From Serratia plymuthica (lineage in GTDB: Bacteria; Pseudomonadota; Gammaproteobacteria; Enterobacterales; Enterobacteriaceae), in assembly GCF_018336935.1 (NCBI RefSeq), contig NZ_CP068771.1, positions 4,340,001-4,404,000 of the forward strand: DNA of 64,000 bases. Direction: 5' to 3'. Position numbers and translations under genes: made by a program. How positions within the stretch are numbered: position 1 is the stretch's first letter; every line of letters starts with the position of its first letter. The notes below the pieces were generated by a model. That model was not told the origin of the DNA. It did not search any database and saw nothing but the letters and a program-made list of their open reading frames with translations. Shown piece after piece: positions 28,530 to 36,593 of the stretch.

Positions 28530-29030
28530 ATGATGATCAACAGAAGGCGATTTATTCTGGTCGGCGGCGGCTTGTCCGCAGCGTTCGCGTTAGGGCTGGT
28601 GCCTGGACGAGCGGCCCTTGCGGCGGCCAATGGGCAATTTGAAGTCAGCTACACCGATCAACAGTGGCATCAGCGGCTGAGCACCGCGCAATACCATATT
28701 CTGCGTGAGGAAGGCACCGAAATACCCTACAGCAGTCCGCTGAATGATGAACACCGTGAAGGGGTATTTTCCTGCGCGGGGTGTGATTTGCCGCTGTTTT
28801 CCTCCCATACCAAGTTTGACAGCCATACCGGCTGGCCGAGTTTTTATCAGCCTCTTGACCATGCCGTTGCCCAACGCCAGGACCGTTCATTCGGCATGGT
28901 GCGAGACGAGGTGCACTGTCGGCGCTGTGGCGGGCATCTTGGGCACGTGTTTGACGACGGCCCGCAGCCTACCGGGTTGCGTTACTGCATGAACGGGTTG
29001 GCGTTATTGTTCGCGCCGCAAAAAGCATAA
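28530..29030 (+). CDS. msrB: Exported peptide-methionine (R)-S-oxide reductase MsrB
   Basis: 166 residues (start at ATG 28530 or the adjacent 28533; an upstream TTG at 28509 is unlikely). The N-terminus NRRRFILVGGGLSAAFALG is a twin-arginine signal with cleavage near ALA (about residue 31). The MsrB domain has two zinc CxxC pairs (CAGC and CRRC), the GWPSF motif, and the catalytic Cys in RYCMNG. It reduces methionine-R-sulfoxide in proteins, here in the periplasm. It is followed 33 bp later by msrA, so both stereoisomers would be handled by one exported pair. E. coli has no such genes between speA and speB. Confidence 0.9.
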   Translation: MMINRRRFILVGGGLSAAFALGLVPGRAALAAANGQFEVSYTDQQWHQRLSTAQYHILREEGTEIPYSSPLNDEHREGVFSCAGCDLPLFSSHTKFDSHTGWPSFYQPLDHAVAQRQDRSFGMVRDEVHCRRCGGHLGHVFDDGPQPTGLRYCMNGLALLFAPQKA

Positions 29031-29063
29031 TGGGAAGAGCGATCGGTTAATCCAGTGGTGAAT

Positions 29064-29792
29064 ATGATGAAACGTTCAAACAGGTTGGGCATGTTGTTGC
29101 GATCTTATGCCATCACTGGCGTGCTCGCGTTGGTCGGTGCGGGTTTCTGGCAGGGGAGTGCATGGTCATTTGCCGGGGCGGAAACCGCGGTAGTGATCCC
29201 CGCGCCTGCGGTTGATGAGCCAGCAGGCACGTCACACACCGAGACCGCTATTTTTGCCGGTGGGTGTTTCTGGGGTGTGCAGGGCGTCTTTCAGCATGTG
29301 AAAGGCGTAACCAACGCCGTCTCAGGTTACACCGGGGGTTCTGCGCAAACTGCCGATTACCAACAGGTAAGCGGCGGAGATACCGGCCATGCCGAGTCGG
29401 TGAAAGTGACCTTTGACCCGACTCTGGTTTCCTACGGCGACTTGTTGCAGATCTTTTTCTCAGTGGCGCATAACCCCACGGAGCTTAATCGCCAGGGACC
29501 GGATAGCGGCACCCAGTATCGCTCCGCGCTTTTCCCGCTGAATGCGTCGCAACAACAGGTAGCCAACGCGTATATTGCTCAGTTGCAGGCCAGTCACAGT
29601 TACGACCGGCCTCTGGTCACGCGGGTTGAGAGCAATGGGCATTTTTACCCGGCAGAGAGTTACCATCAGAATTTTTTAACCGAACACCCTGATTCCCTCT
29701 ACATCATGATTAACGACCAGCCGAAAATAAAACAGCTGGAACACTTATTCCCGGCGCGTTACAGCCAGCAACCCGTACTGGTAAAGCAGTAG
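29064..29792 (+). CDS. msrA: Exported peptide-methionine (S)-S-oxide reductase MsrA
   Basis: 242 residues from the ATG at 29064; GTG codons at 29055 and 29058 are alternatives. A basic start (MKRSNR) and a hydrophobic segment (about 14-36) form a Sec signal or membrane anchor. The MsrA catalytic motif GCFWG follows at about residues 69-73, then the GYTGG, GHAE and YRSALFP motifs. It reduces methionine-S-sulfoxide. It is co-oriented with the Tat-exported MsrB and 33 bp downstream. No strong ribosome binding site is visible. The electron donor for this pair is not encoded nearby. Confidence 0.9.
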   Translation: MMKRSNRLGMLLRSYAITGVLALVGAGFWQGSAWSFAGAETAVVIPAPAVDEPAGTSHTETAIFAGGCFWGVQGVFQHVKGVTNAVSGYTGGSAQTADYQQVSGGDTGHAESVKVTFDPTLVSYGDLLQIFFSVAHNPTELNRQGPDSGTQYRSALFPLNASQQQVANAYIAQLQASHSYDRPLVTRVESNGHFYPAESYHQNFLTEHPDSLYIMINDQPKIKQLEHLFPARYSQQPVLVKQ

Positions 29793-29902
29793 AGCCTATA
29801 CTGACAGTGACGAGTCACCATGAGTGCGATGCGCGGGCTTGAAGCGCGAACCAAATACGGCGATAATCTGCCGCATCAGCAGTACTGAAACAAACATCGA
29901 AT

Positions 29903-29949
29903 GAATCCCTTTCTCGTCGGGCTAACGACGCGGGAGGGATTTTTTTTTG
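29903..29949 (+). terminator. Rho-independent terminator after msrA
   Basis: AATCCCT...AGGGATT flank an inner CG-rich stem, with a run of nine T after it. It lies 110 bp after the msrA stop and 50 bp before speB. The segment between msrA and this hairpin holds no recognisable gene. Confidence 0.85.
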
Positions 29950-30000
29950 TAACGACCTGGCGCCTGCGCCCGGCAACTTGTTGAACTACGAGGGTTTACT

Positions 30001-30921
30001 ATGAGCACCTTAGGCCATCAGTCCGATAATTCATTAGTGTCCAACGCCTTTGGTTTCCTGCGCTTTCCGCTGAATTTCATGCCTTACGACAGCGATGCAG
30101 AGTGGGTCATCACCGGCATTCCATTCGATATGGCAACCTCCGGCCGCGCCGGTGGCCGTCATGGCCCGGCCGCCATCCGCCAGGTGTCTACCAACCTGGC
30201 CTGGGAAGGCAACCGTTGGCCGTGGAGCTTCGATCTGCGCGATCGCCTGAACGTGGTTGACTGCGGCGACATCGTGTTCAACTTCGGCGATGCGCAGGAC
30301 ATGAGCGACAAGCTGCAGGCGCACGCGGAAAAATTGCTGAAAGCCGGCAAGCGCATGCTCTCGTTCGGTGGCGACCACTTCGTCACGCTGCCGCTGCTGC
30401 GCGCGCACGCCAAGCATTTCGGTAAACTGGCGCTGGTGCATTTTGACGCCCACACCGACACCTACGCCAACGGCAGCAAATACGACCACGGCACCATGTT
30501 CTTCCATGCGCCGAACGAAGGCCTGATCGATCCGAACCGCTCGGTGCAGATCGGCATTCGTACCGAGTTCGATCACGACAACGGCTTTACCGTGTTGGAT
30601 GCCGCACAGGTTAACGACCGCAGCGTGGACGACCTGCTGACGCAGATCAAACAGATCGTCGGCGATATGCCGGTTTACCTGACCTTCGACATCGACTGCC
30701 TGGATCCGGCGTTCGCACCGGGCACCGGCACCCCGGTGATCGGCGGCCTGACCTCCGATCGCGCGCTGAAACTGGTACGCGGCATGCAGTCGCTGAACAT
30801 CGTCGGCATGGACGTGGTTGAAGTGGCGCCAGCCTATGACCAATCCGAAATCACCGCGCTGGCCGCGGCGACTCTGGGTCTGGAAATGCTGTATCTGCAA
30901 GCGGCCAAGAAACACGCCTAA
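30001..30921 (+). CDS. speB: Agmatinase SpeB
   Basis: 306 residues, the E. coli length. This ureohydrolase converts agmatine to putrescine and urea. The binuclear manganese ligands are visible in GGDHF (about 124-128), DAHTDTY (about 149-155) and [16 protein letters not shown] (about 230-245). It acts after SpeA in the cytoplasm. The preceding terminator means it has its own promoter here. Confidence 0.98.
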   Translation: MSTLGHQSDNSLVSNAFGFLRFPLNFMPYDSDAEWVITGIPFDMATSGRAGGRHGPAAIRQVSTNLAWEGNRWPWSFDLRDRLNVVDCGDIVFNFGDAQDMSDKLQAHAEKLLKAGKRMLSFGGDHFVTLPLLRAHAKHFGKLALVHFDAHTDTYANGSKYDHGTMFFHAPNEGLIDPNRSVQIGIRTEFDHDNGFTVLDAAQVNDRSVDDLLTQIKQIVGDMPVYLTFDIDCLDPAFAPGTGTPVIGGLTSDRALKLVRGMQSLNIVGMDVVEVAPAYDQSEITALAAATLGLEMLYLQAAKKHA

Positions 30922-30935
30922 ACGATAATATTATA

Positions 30936-30965
30936 GGGCGGCGGGCTGATTCTGGCCCGCCGCCC
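30936..30965 (+). terminator. Hairpin after speB
   Basis: A perfect 11-bp GC-rich stem (GGGCGGCGGGC / GCCCGCCGCCC) with an 8-nt loop lies 14 bp after the speB stop. There is no T-tract, so this may be a 3'-end stabiliser or a Rho-assisted terminator. Confidence 0.5.
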
Positions 30966-31047
30966 GTAATCGCACCGCAGTAAGGCATACACAGCCGGTT
31001 TCTGTTCGCCTTAACGATAGGGTGTATTCCGGGATTACGGAGAAACC

Positions 31048-31911
31048 ATGCTCAGCAAACCATCCATACGTCTTAACAAATATATCAGCGAGAGCGGCAT
31101 CTGCTCCCGCCGCGATGCCGATCGTTACATTGAACAAGGCAACGTTTTTATCAATGGCAAGCGCGTTGCGCTTGGCGATCGGGTGTTTCCAGGGGACGTG
31201 GTCAAGGTCAATGGCCAACTGATTGAACCCCGCAACGAAGACAATCTGATCTTCATTGCACTCAATAAACCTGTGGGTGTCGTCAGCACCACGGAAGAGG
31301 GCGAGAAAGACAATATTGTCGATTTCGTAAACCACAGCACCCGCATTTTCCCGATCGGCCGTTTGGATAAAGATTCCCAGGGGCTGATCTTCCTTACCAA
31401 CCACGGCGATCTGGTAAACAAGATCCTGCGCGCAGGCAACGATCACGAGAAAGAGTATCGGGTTACGGTCAACAAACCGGTGACCGACGATTTTATCCGT
31501 GGCCTGGGGGCCGGCGTGCCGATGCTGGGTACGGTGACTAAAAAGTGCAAGGTAAAGAAAGAAGCGCCGTTTGTCTTTCGCATCGTGCTGGTCCAGGGGC
31601 TTAACCGCCAGATCCGCCGTATGTGCGAGCATTTTGGCTATGAGGTTACCAAGCTGGAACGCACCCGCATTATGAATGTCAGCTTGGCCGGGTTGCCGCC
31701 GGGTGAATGGCGCGATTTAACGGATGACGAACTGGTCGAACTGTTTAAATCGATTGAGGATTCTTCCTCGGAAGCGAAACCGGCGAAGAAACCCAAACCT
31801 GCGGTGAAAAAACCGGCCGGCAGTGCGCCGAAAAGCGCCGAGAAATCCGCTGGCAATGCGGCTGCCCGCAAGCGTTTCGCCCAACCTGGCCGCAAAAAGA
31901 AAGGTCGCTGA
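31048..31911 (+). CDS. rluF: 23S rRNA pseudouridine(2604) synthase RluF
   Basis: 287 residues. The N-terminal S4 RNA-binding domain (about 7-65) includes [15 protein letters not shown]. The RsuA/RluB-type catalytic domain has the Asp motif [18 protein letters not shown] (about 105-122) and the [12 protein letters not shown] motif. A lysine- and alanine-rich tail (about 240-287) ends in GRKKKGR, as in E. coli RluF. It modifies U2604 (and U2605) of 23S rRNA. In E. coli the gene lies elsewhere, so its place after speB marks a lineage-specific arrangement. Confidence 0.93.
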   Translation: MLSKPSIRLNKYISESGICSRRDADRYIEQGNVFINGKRVALGDRVFPGDVVKVNGQLIEPRNEDNLIFIALNKPVGVVSTTEEGEKDNIVDFVNHSTRIFPIGRLDKDSQGLIFLTNHGDLVNKILRAGNDHEKEYRVTVNKPVTDDFIRGLGAGVPMLGTVTKKCKVKKEAPFVFRIVLVQGLNRQIRRMCEHFGYEVTKLERTRIMNVSLAGLPPGEWRDLTDDELVELFKSIEDSSSEAKPAKKPKPAVKKPAGSAPKSAEKSAGNAAARKRFAQPGRKKKGR

Positions 31912-31967
31912 GTGGCCAATAGTCCCCGTTAGCCACCGCACCGGGTGATTTTTAAATAGCGATAATG

Positions 31968-32003
31968 AAACGCCCCCGGTCTTGATGATCGGGGGCGTTT
32001 TGC
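31968..32003 (+). terminator. Rho-independent terminator after rluF
   Basis: AAACGCCCCCG and CGGGGGCGTTT form an 11-bp stem with an 11-nt loop, followed by TTGCTTT. It is 56 bp after the rluF stop. Confidence 0.88.
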
Positions 32004-32182
32004 TTTATGGGACCTGCCCTTGCCAAAAGGACGACAGAGCCTGATTAACGACTTCTAATATATAAACTCACTATGAAACGCGTGCCTGATATCGGTTTTT
32101 CATATTGATGCTTTTTTTCGTGATCCCTCCCACACTTGTTACGTTTAAACAACCTTTCATTAACATTTGCCGCTTTGCTCCC

Positions 32183-32210
32183 TTGACGAAAGTTTCGCCA
32201 GACTTATAGT
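32183..32210 (+). promoter_or_regulatory. Promoter of the catabolic cluster
   Basis: TTGACG (32183-32188), a 16-bp spacer and TATAGT (32205-32210), about 62 bp before the first gene. The spacer begins inside an 11-bp palindrome (CGAAAGTTTCG, 32187-32197) that shares the GAAA/TTTC motif with the downstream operator. The rest of the rluF-ferredoxin gap (32004-32182) shows nothing else. Confidence 0.75.
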
Positions 32211-32225
32211 GAGTGTATTAAATAA

Positions 32226-32249
32226 GAAACTGAGTTTCATATATGAAAC
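32226..32249 (+). promoter_or_regulatory. Operator palindrome, probable IclR-family site
   Basis: GTTTCATATATGAAAC (32234-32249) is a perfect 16-bp palindrome. It overlaps a second inverted repeat, GAAAC-TGA-GTTTC (32226-32238). Both lie directly downstream of the -10 hexamer, at about +17 to +33, a repressor position. The cluster encodes one transcription factor (IclR family, 34748), which is the natural candidate to bind here. Confidence 0.65.
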
Positions 32250-32271
32250 AATCAGATAGAGGACAGAAGCA

Positions 32272-32589
32272 ATGAGCTGGAAGAACGTGTGTGAAGTGTC
32301 TCAGGTGAAAGAAGATTTTCCTTTCTCCGCCAACGTGGAAGGAAAAGAAGTCGGGGTGTATCTGATCGACGGCAACTATTACGCGCTGGAAGACGTTTGC
32401 CCACATGCCTATGCCTTGCTCAGCCAGGGGTTTGTTGATGACGGCAAGATCGAGTGCCCGTTGCATGAAGCGCTGTTCGACGTGCGTACCGGCCAGTGTC
32501 TGCGTGAGCCAGGCGGCCGCGATCTGCAAACCTATCCCACCCGGGTTGTCGACAATCAAATCCAAATCACCTTTATCGAGGAGGAGTAA
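32272..32589 (+). CDS. Rieske-type [2Fe-2S] ferredoxin of a ring-hydroxylating oxygenase
   Basis: 105 residues, all one Rieske domain, with the cluster ligands CPH (Cys43, His45) and CPLH (Cys62, His65). It has no signal peptide, so it is cytoplasmic. Its size and motifs match the soluble electron-transfer ferredoxins of three-component oxygenases. It should carry electrons from the FAD reductase (36590) to the terminal oxygenase (32919). It is first in the cluster, just after the promoter and operator. Confidence 0.92.
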   Translation: MSWKNVCEVSQVKEDFPFSANVEGKEVGVYLIDGNYYALEDVCPHAYALLSQGFVDDGKIECPLHEALFDVRTGQCLREPGGRDLQTYPTRVVDNQIQITFIEEE

Positions 32590-32591
32590 TC

Positions 32592-32900
32592 ATGCAGCAC
32601 ATCACCGATTTCAATCCCTGGCTGCCGGACACCCAACAGGTGAGCCCGGCGCGCGTTGGCGGCAACGGTCAGATCCACCAACCGGGCCAGTTCCGGAACG
32701 TCATCTGGCAGAACCGCAGCCGGGTACCGGACGGCTTCGAAACCGCACTGGTCGCGGCGCTGGAAGAGATCTTCGAGCAGGGCGCGGAAGAGCTTGAGCA
32801 GATCGTCGGCGCGCTGAACCAGCGCCGCCTGTTTGATCGCAGCGGCCAGCCGTGGAATGAGGCGACGTTCCGCGAATTCCTTCACGTTAACGGTTACTGA
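32592..32900 (+). CDS. Small protein with a recombinase-like helix-turn-helix end
   Basis: 102 residues, starting 2 nt after the ferredoxin stop (TAATC-ATG). The C-terminal part (about 68-102, ALNQRRLFDRSGQPWNEATF) resembles the small helical domain found in serine-recombinase 'recombinase' regions, where it recognises DNA. There is no catalytic domain. The N-terminal half is polar and unremarkable. It is embedded between two Rieske components, so a regulatory or assembly role in the oxygenase operon is possible. I cannot assign a function. Confidence 0.75.
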   Translation: MQHITDFNPWLPDTQQVSPARVGGNGQIHQPGQFRNVIWQNRSRVPDGFETALVAALEEIFEQGAEELEQIVGALNQRRLFDRSGQPWNEATFREFLHVNGY

Positions 32901-32918
32901 GCAGCCCGGGAGAAGGCA

Positions 32919-33962
32919 ATGACGGTAAACACAACATCCTCCGCAAAGACTTTGCAGGACTATCTCGATCAGGGGTTGCGCGGCATGTGGTACCCGGTGC
33001 TGGCCAGTTGGGAAGTGGGCAATAATCCGGTAGGCATTACGCGTCTTGAGCAGCAGATAGTGGTGTGGCGCGACGCCGAAGGCGCGATCCACGCGCTGGA
33101 AGATCGCTGCCCGCATCGCGGCGCACGGCTGTCGATGGGCTGGAATCTGGGCGATCGCATCGCCTGCTGGTATCACGGCGTTGAGGTTGGCGGCGACGGT
33201 ACGGTCAAAGACGTGCCTGCGGTCGATCGCTGCCCGCTGGTGGGGCAAAAATGCCTGCGTTCTTACCCGGCCAAAGAGGCCTACGGCGCCGTGTTCCTTT
33301 ATTTCGGCATCACCGCCGACGAAGCGCCGCCGGAGCTGACCTTCCCACAGGAACTGGCGGATGAGGTTTCCTACAGCAACTTCCTGTGTACCGCCAGCTG
33401 GGACTGCAACTATCAGTATGCATTGGAAAACGTTATGGATCCGATGCACGGCACCTACCTGCACGCCTCTTCGCATTCGATGGCGGAAGGGGATCGCAAG
33501 GCGGACATGGCGCTGGAGCCGACCGATACCGGGTTCATCTTCAAGAAGAACGGCCAGATCGGCGTTAACTTTGACTGGGTCGAGTTCGGCAGCAGCGGTG
33601 CCTACTGGATGCGCCTGTCGATCCCGTACAAGAAGCGCTTTGGGCCGGGCGGCCACTTCTGGATCATCGGCATGGTGGTGCCGGAAGATAAAGATCATTG
33701 CCGGGTGTTCTTCTGGCGTATCCGCAAGGTCAAAGACTGGCAGCGCGACATCTGGCGCTTTATGTACCGCAATCGCCTGGAAGCCCTGCATTGGGACGTA
33801 CTGGAACAAGATCGCATCGTGCTGGAGAACATGGCGCCAAACGCGCGTGGCCGTGAATATTTGTATCAGCATGACGTTGGCCTTTCCCGCCTGCGCCGCA
33901 TGATGCAAAAAGAGGCGAAAAAACAACTGGCGATACTCGCCGAACAGGAGGCCGCGCAGTGA
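32919..33962 (+). CDS. Rieske oxygenase, alpha subunit
   Basis: 347 residues. The N-terminal Rieske domain has Cys64/His66 (CPHRG) and Cys83/His86 (CWYHG). The C-terminal catalytic domain carries the mononuclear iron motif NVMDPMHGTYLH (Asp174, His177, His182) and a later QDRIVLE segment that usually supplies the third ligand. No beta-subunit gene is present, so this is an alpha-only (phthalate dioxygenase/vanillate demethylase-like) enzyme. It would hydroxylate or demethylate an aromatic acid with NADH electrons delivered through the ferredoxin. The substrate cannot be read from the sequence. Confidence 0.92.
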   Translation: MTVNTTSSAKTLQDYLDQGLRGMWYPVLASWEVGNNPVGITRLEQQIVVWRDAEGAIHALEDRCPHRGARLSMGWNLGDRIACWYHGVEVGGDGTVKDVPAVDRCPLVGQKCLRSYPAKEAYGAVFLYFGITADEAPPELTFPQELADEVSYSNFLCTASWDCNYQYALENVMDPMHGTYLHASSHSMAEGDRKADMALEPTDTGFIFKKNGQIGVNFDWVEFGSSGAYWMRLSIPYKKRFGPGGHFWIIGMVVPEDKDHCRVFFWRIRKVKDWQRDIWRFMYRNRLEALHWDVLEQDRIVLENMAPNARGREYLYQHDVGLSRLRRMMQKEAKKQLAILAEQEAAQ

Positions 33963-34714
33963 ACGGCCTGTTGACGGGAAAACGCATTGTGGTGACCGGC
34001 GCGGCGCGCGGTCTGGGCCGCAGCTTTGCCGGGGCCATCGCCCAGGCGGGCGGGCGGGTGGTGATGTGCGATATTCTGGCGGATGAATTGGCGGGCAGCG
34101 CCGCCAGCCTGCGTGAGCAGGGGGCCGAGGTGGAAACGCAGGTTATCGATCTGGCGTCGCCGGCTTCGATCACCGCTACGTTCAGCGCCATTGCCGCAGG
34201 CGGTACGATCGACGGGCTGGTGAACAACGCGGCGCTGGCTACCGGCGTCGGCGGTAAAACCATGATGGAATACGATATTGATCTGTGGGATCGGGTCATG
34301 CAGGTCAACGTGCGCGGCACCTGGCTGGTGAGCCAGGCAGCGGTGCCGCTGCTGGCGCAAAACCCGCATGCCAAGATCGTCAATGTGGCTTCGGATACCG
34401 CGCTGTGGGGCGCACCGCGCCTGATGGCCTACGTGGCCAGCAAAGGGGCGATTATCTCGATGACCCGCTCGATGGCGCGTGAATTGGGCCCGCAGGGGAT
34501 TTGCGTTAACGCTATCGCACCGGGTCTGACGCGGGTAGAAGCGACCGAATATGTACCCGCCGAGCGCCACCAACTGTACGAACAGGGCCGGGCGCTGGCC
34601 GGGGCGCAACATCCTGACGACGTGAACGGCACGGTGCTTTATCTGCTGTCGCCGCTGGCGAATTTCGTGACCGGTCAACTGTTGCCGGTTAACGGCGGTT
34701 TCGTCTTTAACTGA
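33959..34714 (+). CDS. SDR-family NAD(P)-dependent dehydrogenase
   Basis: 251 residues with a GTG start overlapping the oxygenase stop (4 nt), with GGAGG upstream. It is a classical short-chain dehydrogenase: TGAARGLG (13-20) cofactor loop, NNAA (89-92), catalytic Ser145, Tyr158 and Lys162 (YVASK). An acidic residue at the end of strand 2 (CDIL, Asp38) suggests NAD preference. Coupled to a Rieske oxygenase, a cis-dihydrodiol dehydrogenase role giving a catechol-type product is the simplest guess. Confidence 0.88.
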   Translation: MNGLLTGKRIVVTGAARGLGRSFAGAIAQAGGRVVMCDILADELAGSAASLREQGAEVETQVIDLASPASITATFSAIAAGGTIDGLVNNAALATGVGGKTMMEYDIDLWDRVMQVNVRGTWLVSQAAVPLLAQNPHAKIVNVASDTALWGAPRLMAYVASKGAIISMTRSMARELGPQGICVNAIAPGLTRVEATEYVPAERHQLYEQGRALAGAQHPDDVNGTVLYLLSPLANFVTGQLLPVNGGFVFN

Positions 34715-34747
34715 TTATTTAAGGCATGACCCTATAAGGAAACGCAC

Positions 34748-35542
34748 ATGGCAGACGATCAAGCGTGTAAGTATCTGATCCCGGGGCTGGATCGCGGGTT
34801 ACAGCTGCTGCTGGCGTTTGGCGAGCAGCACAAGGAAATGACCTTTGCAGAATTACATCGCCTGGTCGATATGCCGAAGGCGACCGCCTACCGCGTGGTG
34901 CAAACGCTGGAGCATCTGGGTTTTCTGGAGCGTAACCCGCGCACCAACACCTTTGCGCTGGGCATCAAGGTGCTGCGGCTCGGTTTTGAATATATCGCCT
35001 CGCTGGACGTGGCGCAGGCCGGCCAACCGGTGATCGAACAGCTGCGCGATCGCAGCCAATGCAGCAGCCATCTGGCGATCCGCGATGAGCGCGATGTGAT
35101 CTACATCGCCCGCGTCAGCGCCGCCGGTTCGCAAATCAATCAGGTCAGCGTCGGCACTCGCCTGCCGGTACACCGGACTTCGCTCGGCCGCATGCTGCTG
35201 ACCAGCGCCACCCGCGAAGAGTTCGAGCTGTTGTATCCGCAGGAACAATTACCGGGCAGCGGGCCGGGCACCCCGGCGGATCGTGAAACTTTGTGGCAGA
35301 TGGTTCAGCAGGACAAGGCGCGCGGCTATGTGATCGGCGAGTCGTTCTTTCGCCACGGCATCTCTTCGATCGTCTATCCGATCTTCAACCGCGAGCAGCG
35401 GGTTGAGGCCGTGGTCAGCATTATGGTGCCGTTCGATGAGATCCCGAAAGCGGATCGCGAGCGGCTGCGCAAGGAAGTGCGGGACGCCGCAGAGAAAATC
35501 TCCGGCTTCCTGGGCGCACCGCCGCAGGCAAACGTCGGTTAA
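34748..35542 (+). CDS. IclR-family transcriptional regulator
   Basis: 264 residues. The N-terminal winged helix (about 10-75) has the recognition region MPKATAYRVVQTLEHLGF. The C-terminal effector-binding domain (about 90-255) has the family signature region GISSIVYPIF. IclR proteins control aromatic and acid catabolism as repressors or activators. It is the only regulator in the cluster and is transcribed with it. It probably binds the perfect palindrome at 32234-32249 and releases it on binding a pathway compound (inference). Confidence 0.92.
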   Translation: MADDQACKYLIPGLDRGLQLLLAFGEQHKEMTFAELHRLVDMPKATAYRVVQTLEHLGFLERNPRTNTFALGIKVLRLGFEYIASLDVAQAGQPVIEQLRDRSQCSSHLAIRDERDVIYIARVSAAGSQINQVSVGTRLPVHRTSLGRMLLTSATREEFELLYPQEQLPGSGPGTPADRETLWQMVQQDKARGYVIGESFFRHGISSIVYPIFNREQRVEAVVSIMVPFDEIPKADRERLRKEVRDAAEKISGFLGAPPQANVG

Positions 35543-35651
35543 CTGACGGCACCGACTCTTTTACTCAGGCAGGGATAAGGCCCATACCTATCAGGGGCCG
35601 GGGTTCGATCATGCCTGAAAAACGCATTCAGCGAGAACGTGAGGCACAATA

Positions 35652-36593
35652 ATGAGCATAATCGGAATCGAAAAGCTGGAATTTGGCGTCGAAGATCTGC
35701 CAACTTGCGAAAAATTCATGCGGAACTTCGGCCTGCAGGCGGCACAGCAGCATTGGGGGGAACGCCAGCGCGAATTCACTACCCTGAGCGGTGCGCGCGT
35801 GGTGCTGCATCCGTTGCAGAGTGAAGCATTGCCGGCGGCGTTCGAGGGCGGTTCTACCCTGCGCCGCATGACCTGGGGCGTTGGCAGCCCAAGCGAATTG
35901 GCGGCTCTGGCTCCGTTGCTGGCGCAAATGCCGGGTTTCCGTCGGGTTGGAGGAGAGCTGGAGTGCCGCGATCCGAACGGCATGACGCTGCGCTTTAGCG
36001 TCAGCCAACAGCGCGATGTCGAGTTGCCGGTATCGCCGATCAATCAATGGGGCGACGTGCGCCGCATCGATCAGCCCAGCCCGGTGTATGCGCAGGCGCA
36101 ACCTATCAACATCGGTCACGTGGTGTTCTTCGTCGAAGACCTCGCCGCCACCGAAAAATTTTACCGTGAAGTGCTGGGTTTTCAGGTCTCGGATCGCTAT
36201 ATCGATCGCGCGGTGTTCCTGCGGACCCAGGCGCGCGGCGGCCATCACAATCTGTTCCTGCTGAAACTGCCTAATCGCCCGCGTGGCCTCAATCACGTGG
36301 CCTTTACCGTACGCGACATCCACGAGGTGATCGGCGGCGGCATCGCCATGAACAAAGAGAAGTGGAGCACCTTTATCGGCCCCGGCCGCCATCCGATCTC
36401 CTCGGCCTATTTCTGGTACGTCAACAGCCCGACCGGCGGTGCATTCGAGTACTACACCAACGACGATTACCTGACCGAAAACTGGCAACCGCGTGAGCTG
36501 GAGCATTCTCTGGTGTCGTTCACCGAGTGGGCGGTGGAAGGCGGTATCGACCACGACACGCGCCGCCAGCAGAAAAAACCGGAGGCGGTATGA
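35652..36593 (+). CDS. Type I extradiol dioxygenase-like VOC protein
   Basis: 313 residues: two vicinal-oxygen-chelate modules (about 1-125 and 150-313). The second keeps the 2-His-1-Glu metal triad: His156 (GHVVFF), His215 (NHVAFTV) and Glu266 (GAFEYYT). The first has lost it, which is normal for type I extradiol enzymes. Length and layout fit catechol 2,3-dioxygenase-type ring cleavage with Fe(II) or Mn(II). It begins about 110 bp after the regulator gene. The next gene overlaps its stop codon (ATGA). Confidence 0.88.
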   Translation: MSIIGIEKLEFGVEDLPTCEKFMRNFGLQAAQQHWGERQREFTTLSGARVVLHPLQSEALPAAFEGGSTLRRMTWGVGSPSELAALAPLLAQMPGFRRVGGELECRDPNGMTLRFSVSQQRDVELPVSPINQWGDVRRIDQPSPVYAQAQPINIGHVVFFVEDLAATEKFYREVLGFQVSDRYIDRAVFLRTQARGGHHNLFLLKLPNRPRGLNHVAFTVRDIHEVIGGGIAMNKEKWSTFIGPGRHPISSAYFWYVNSPTGGAFEYYTNDDYLTENWQPRELEHSLVSFTEWAVEGGIDHDTRRQQKKPEAV

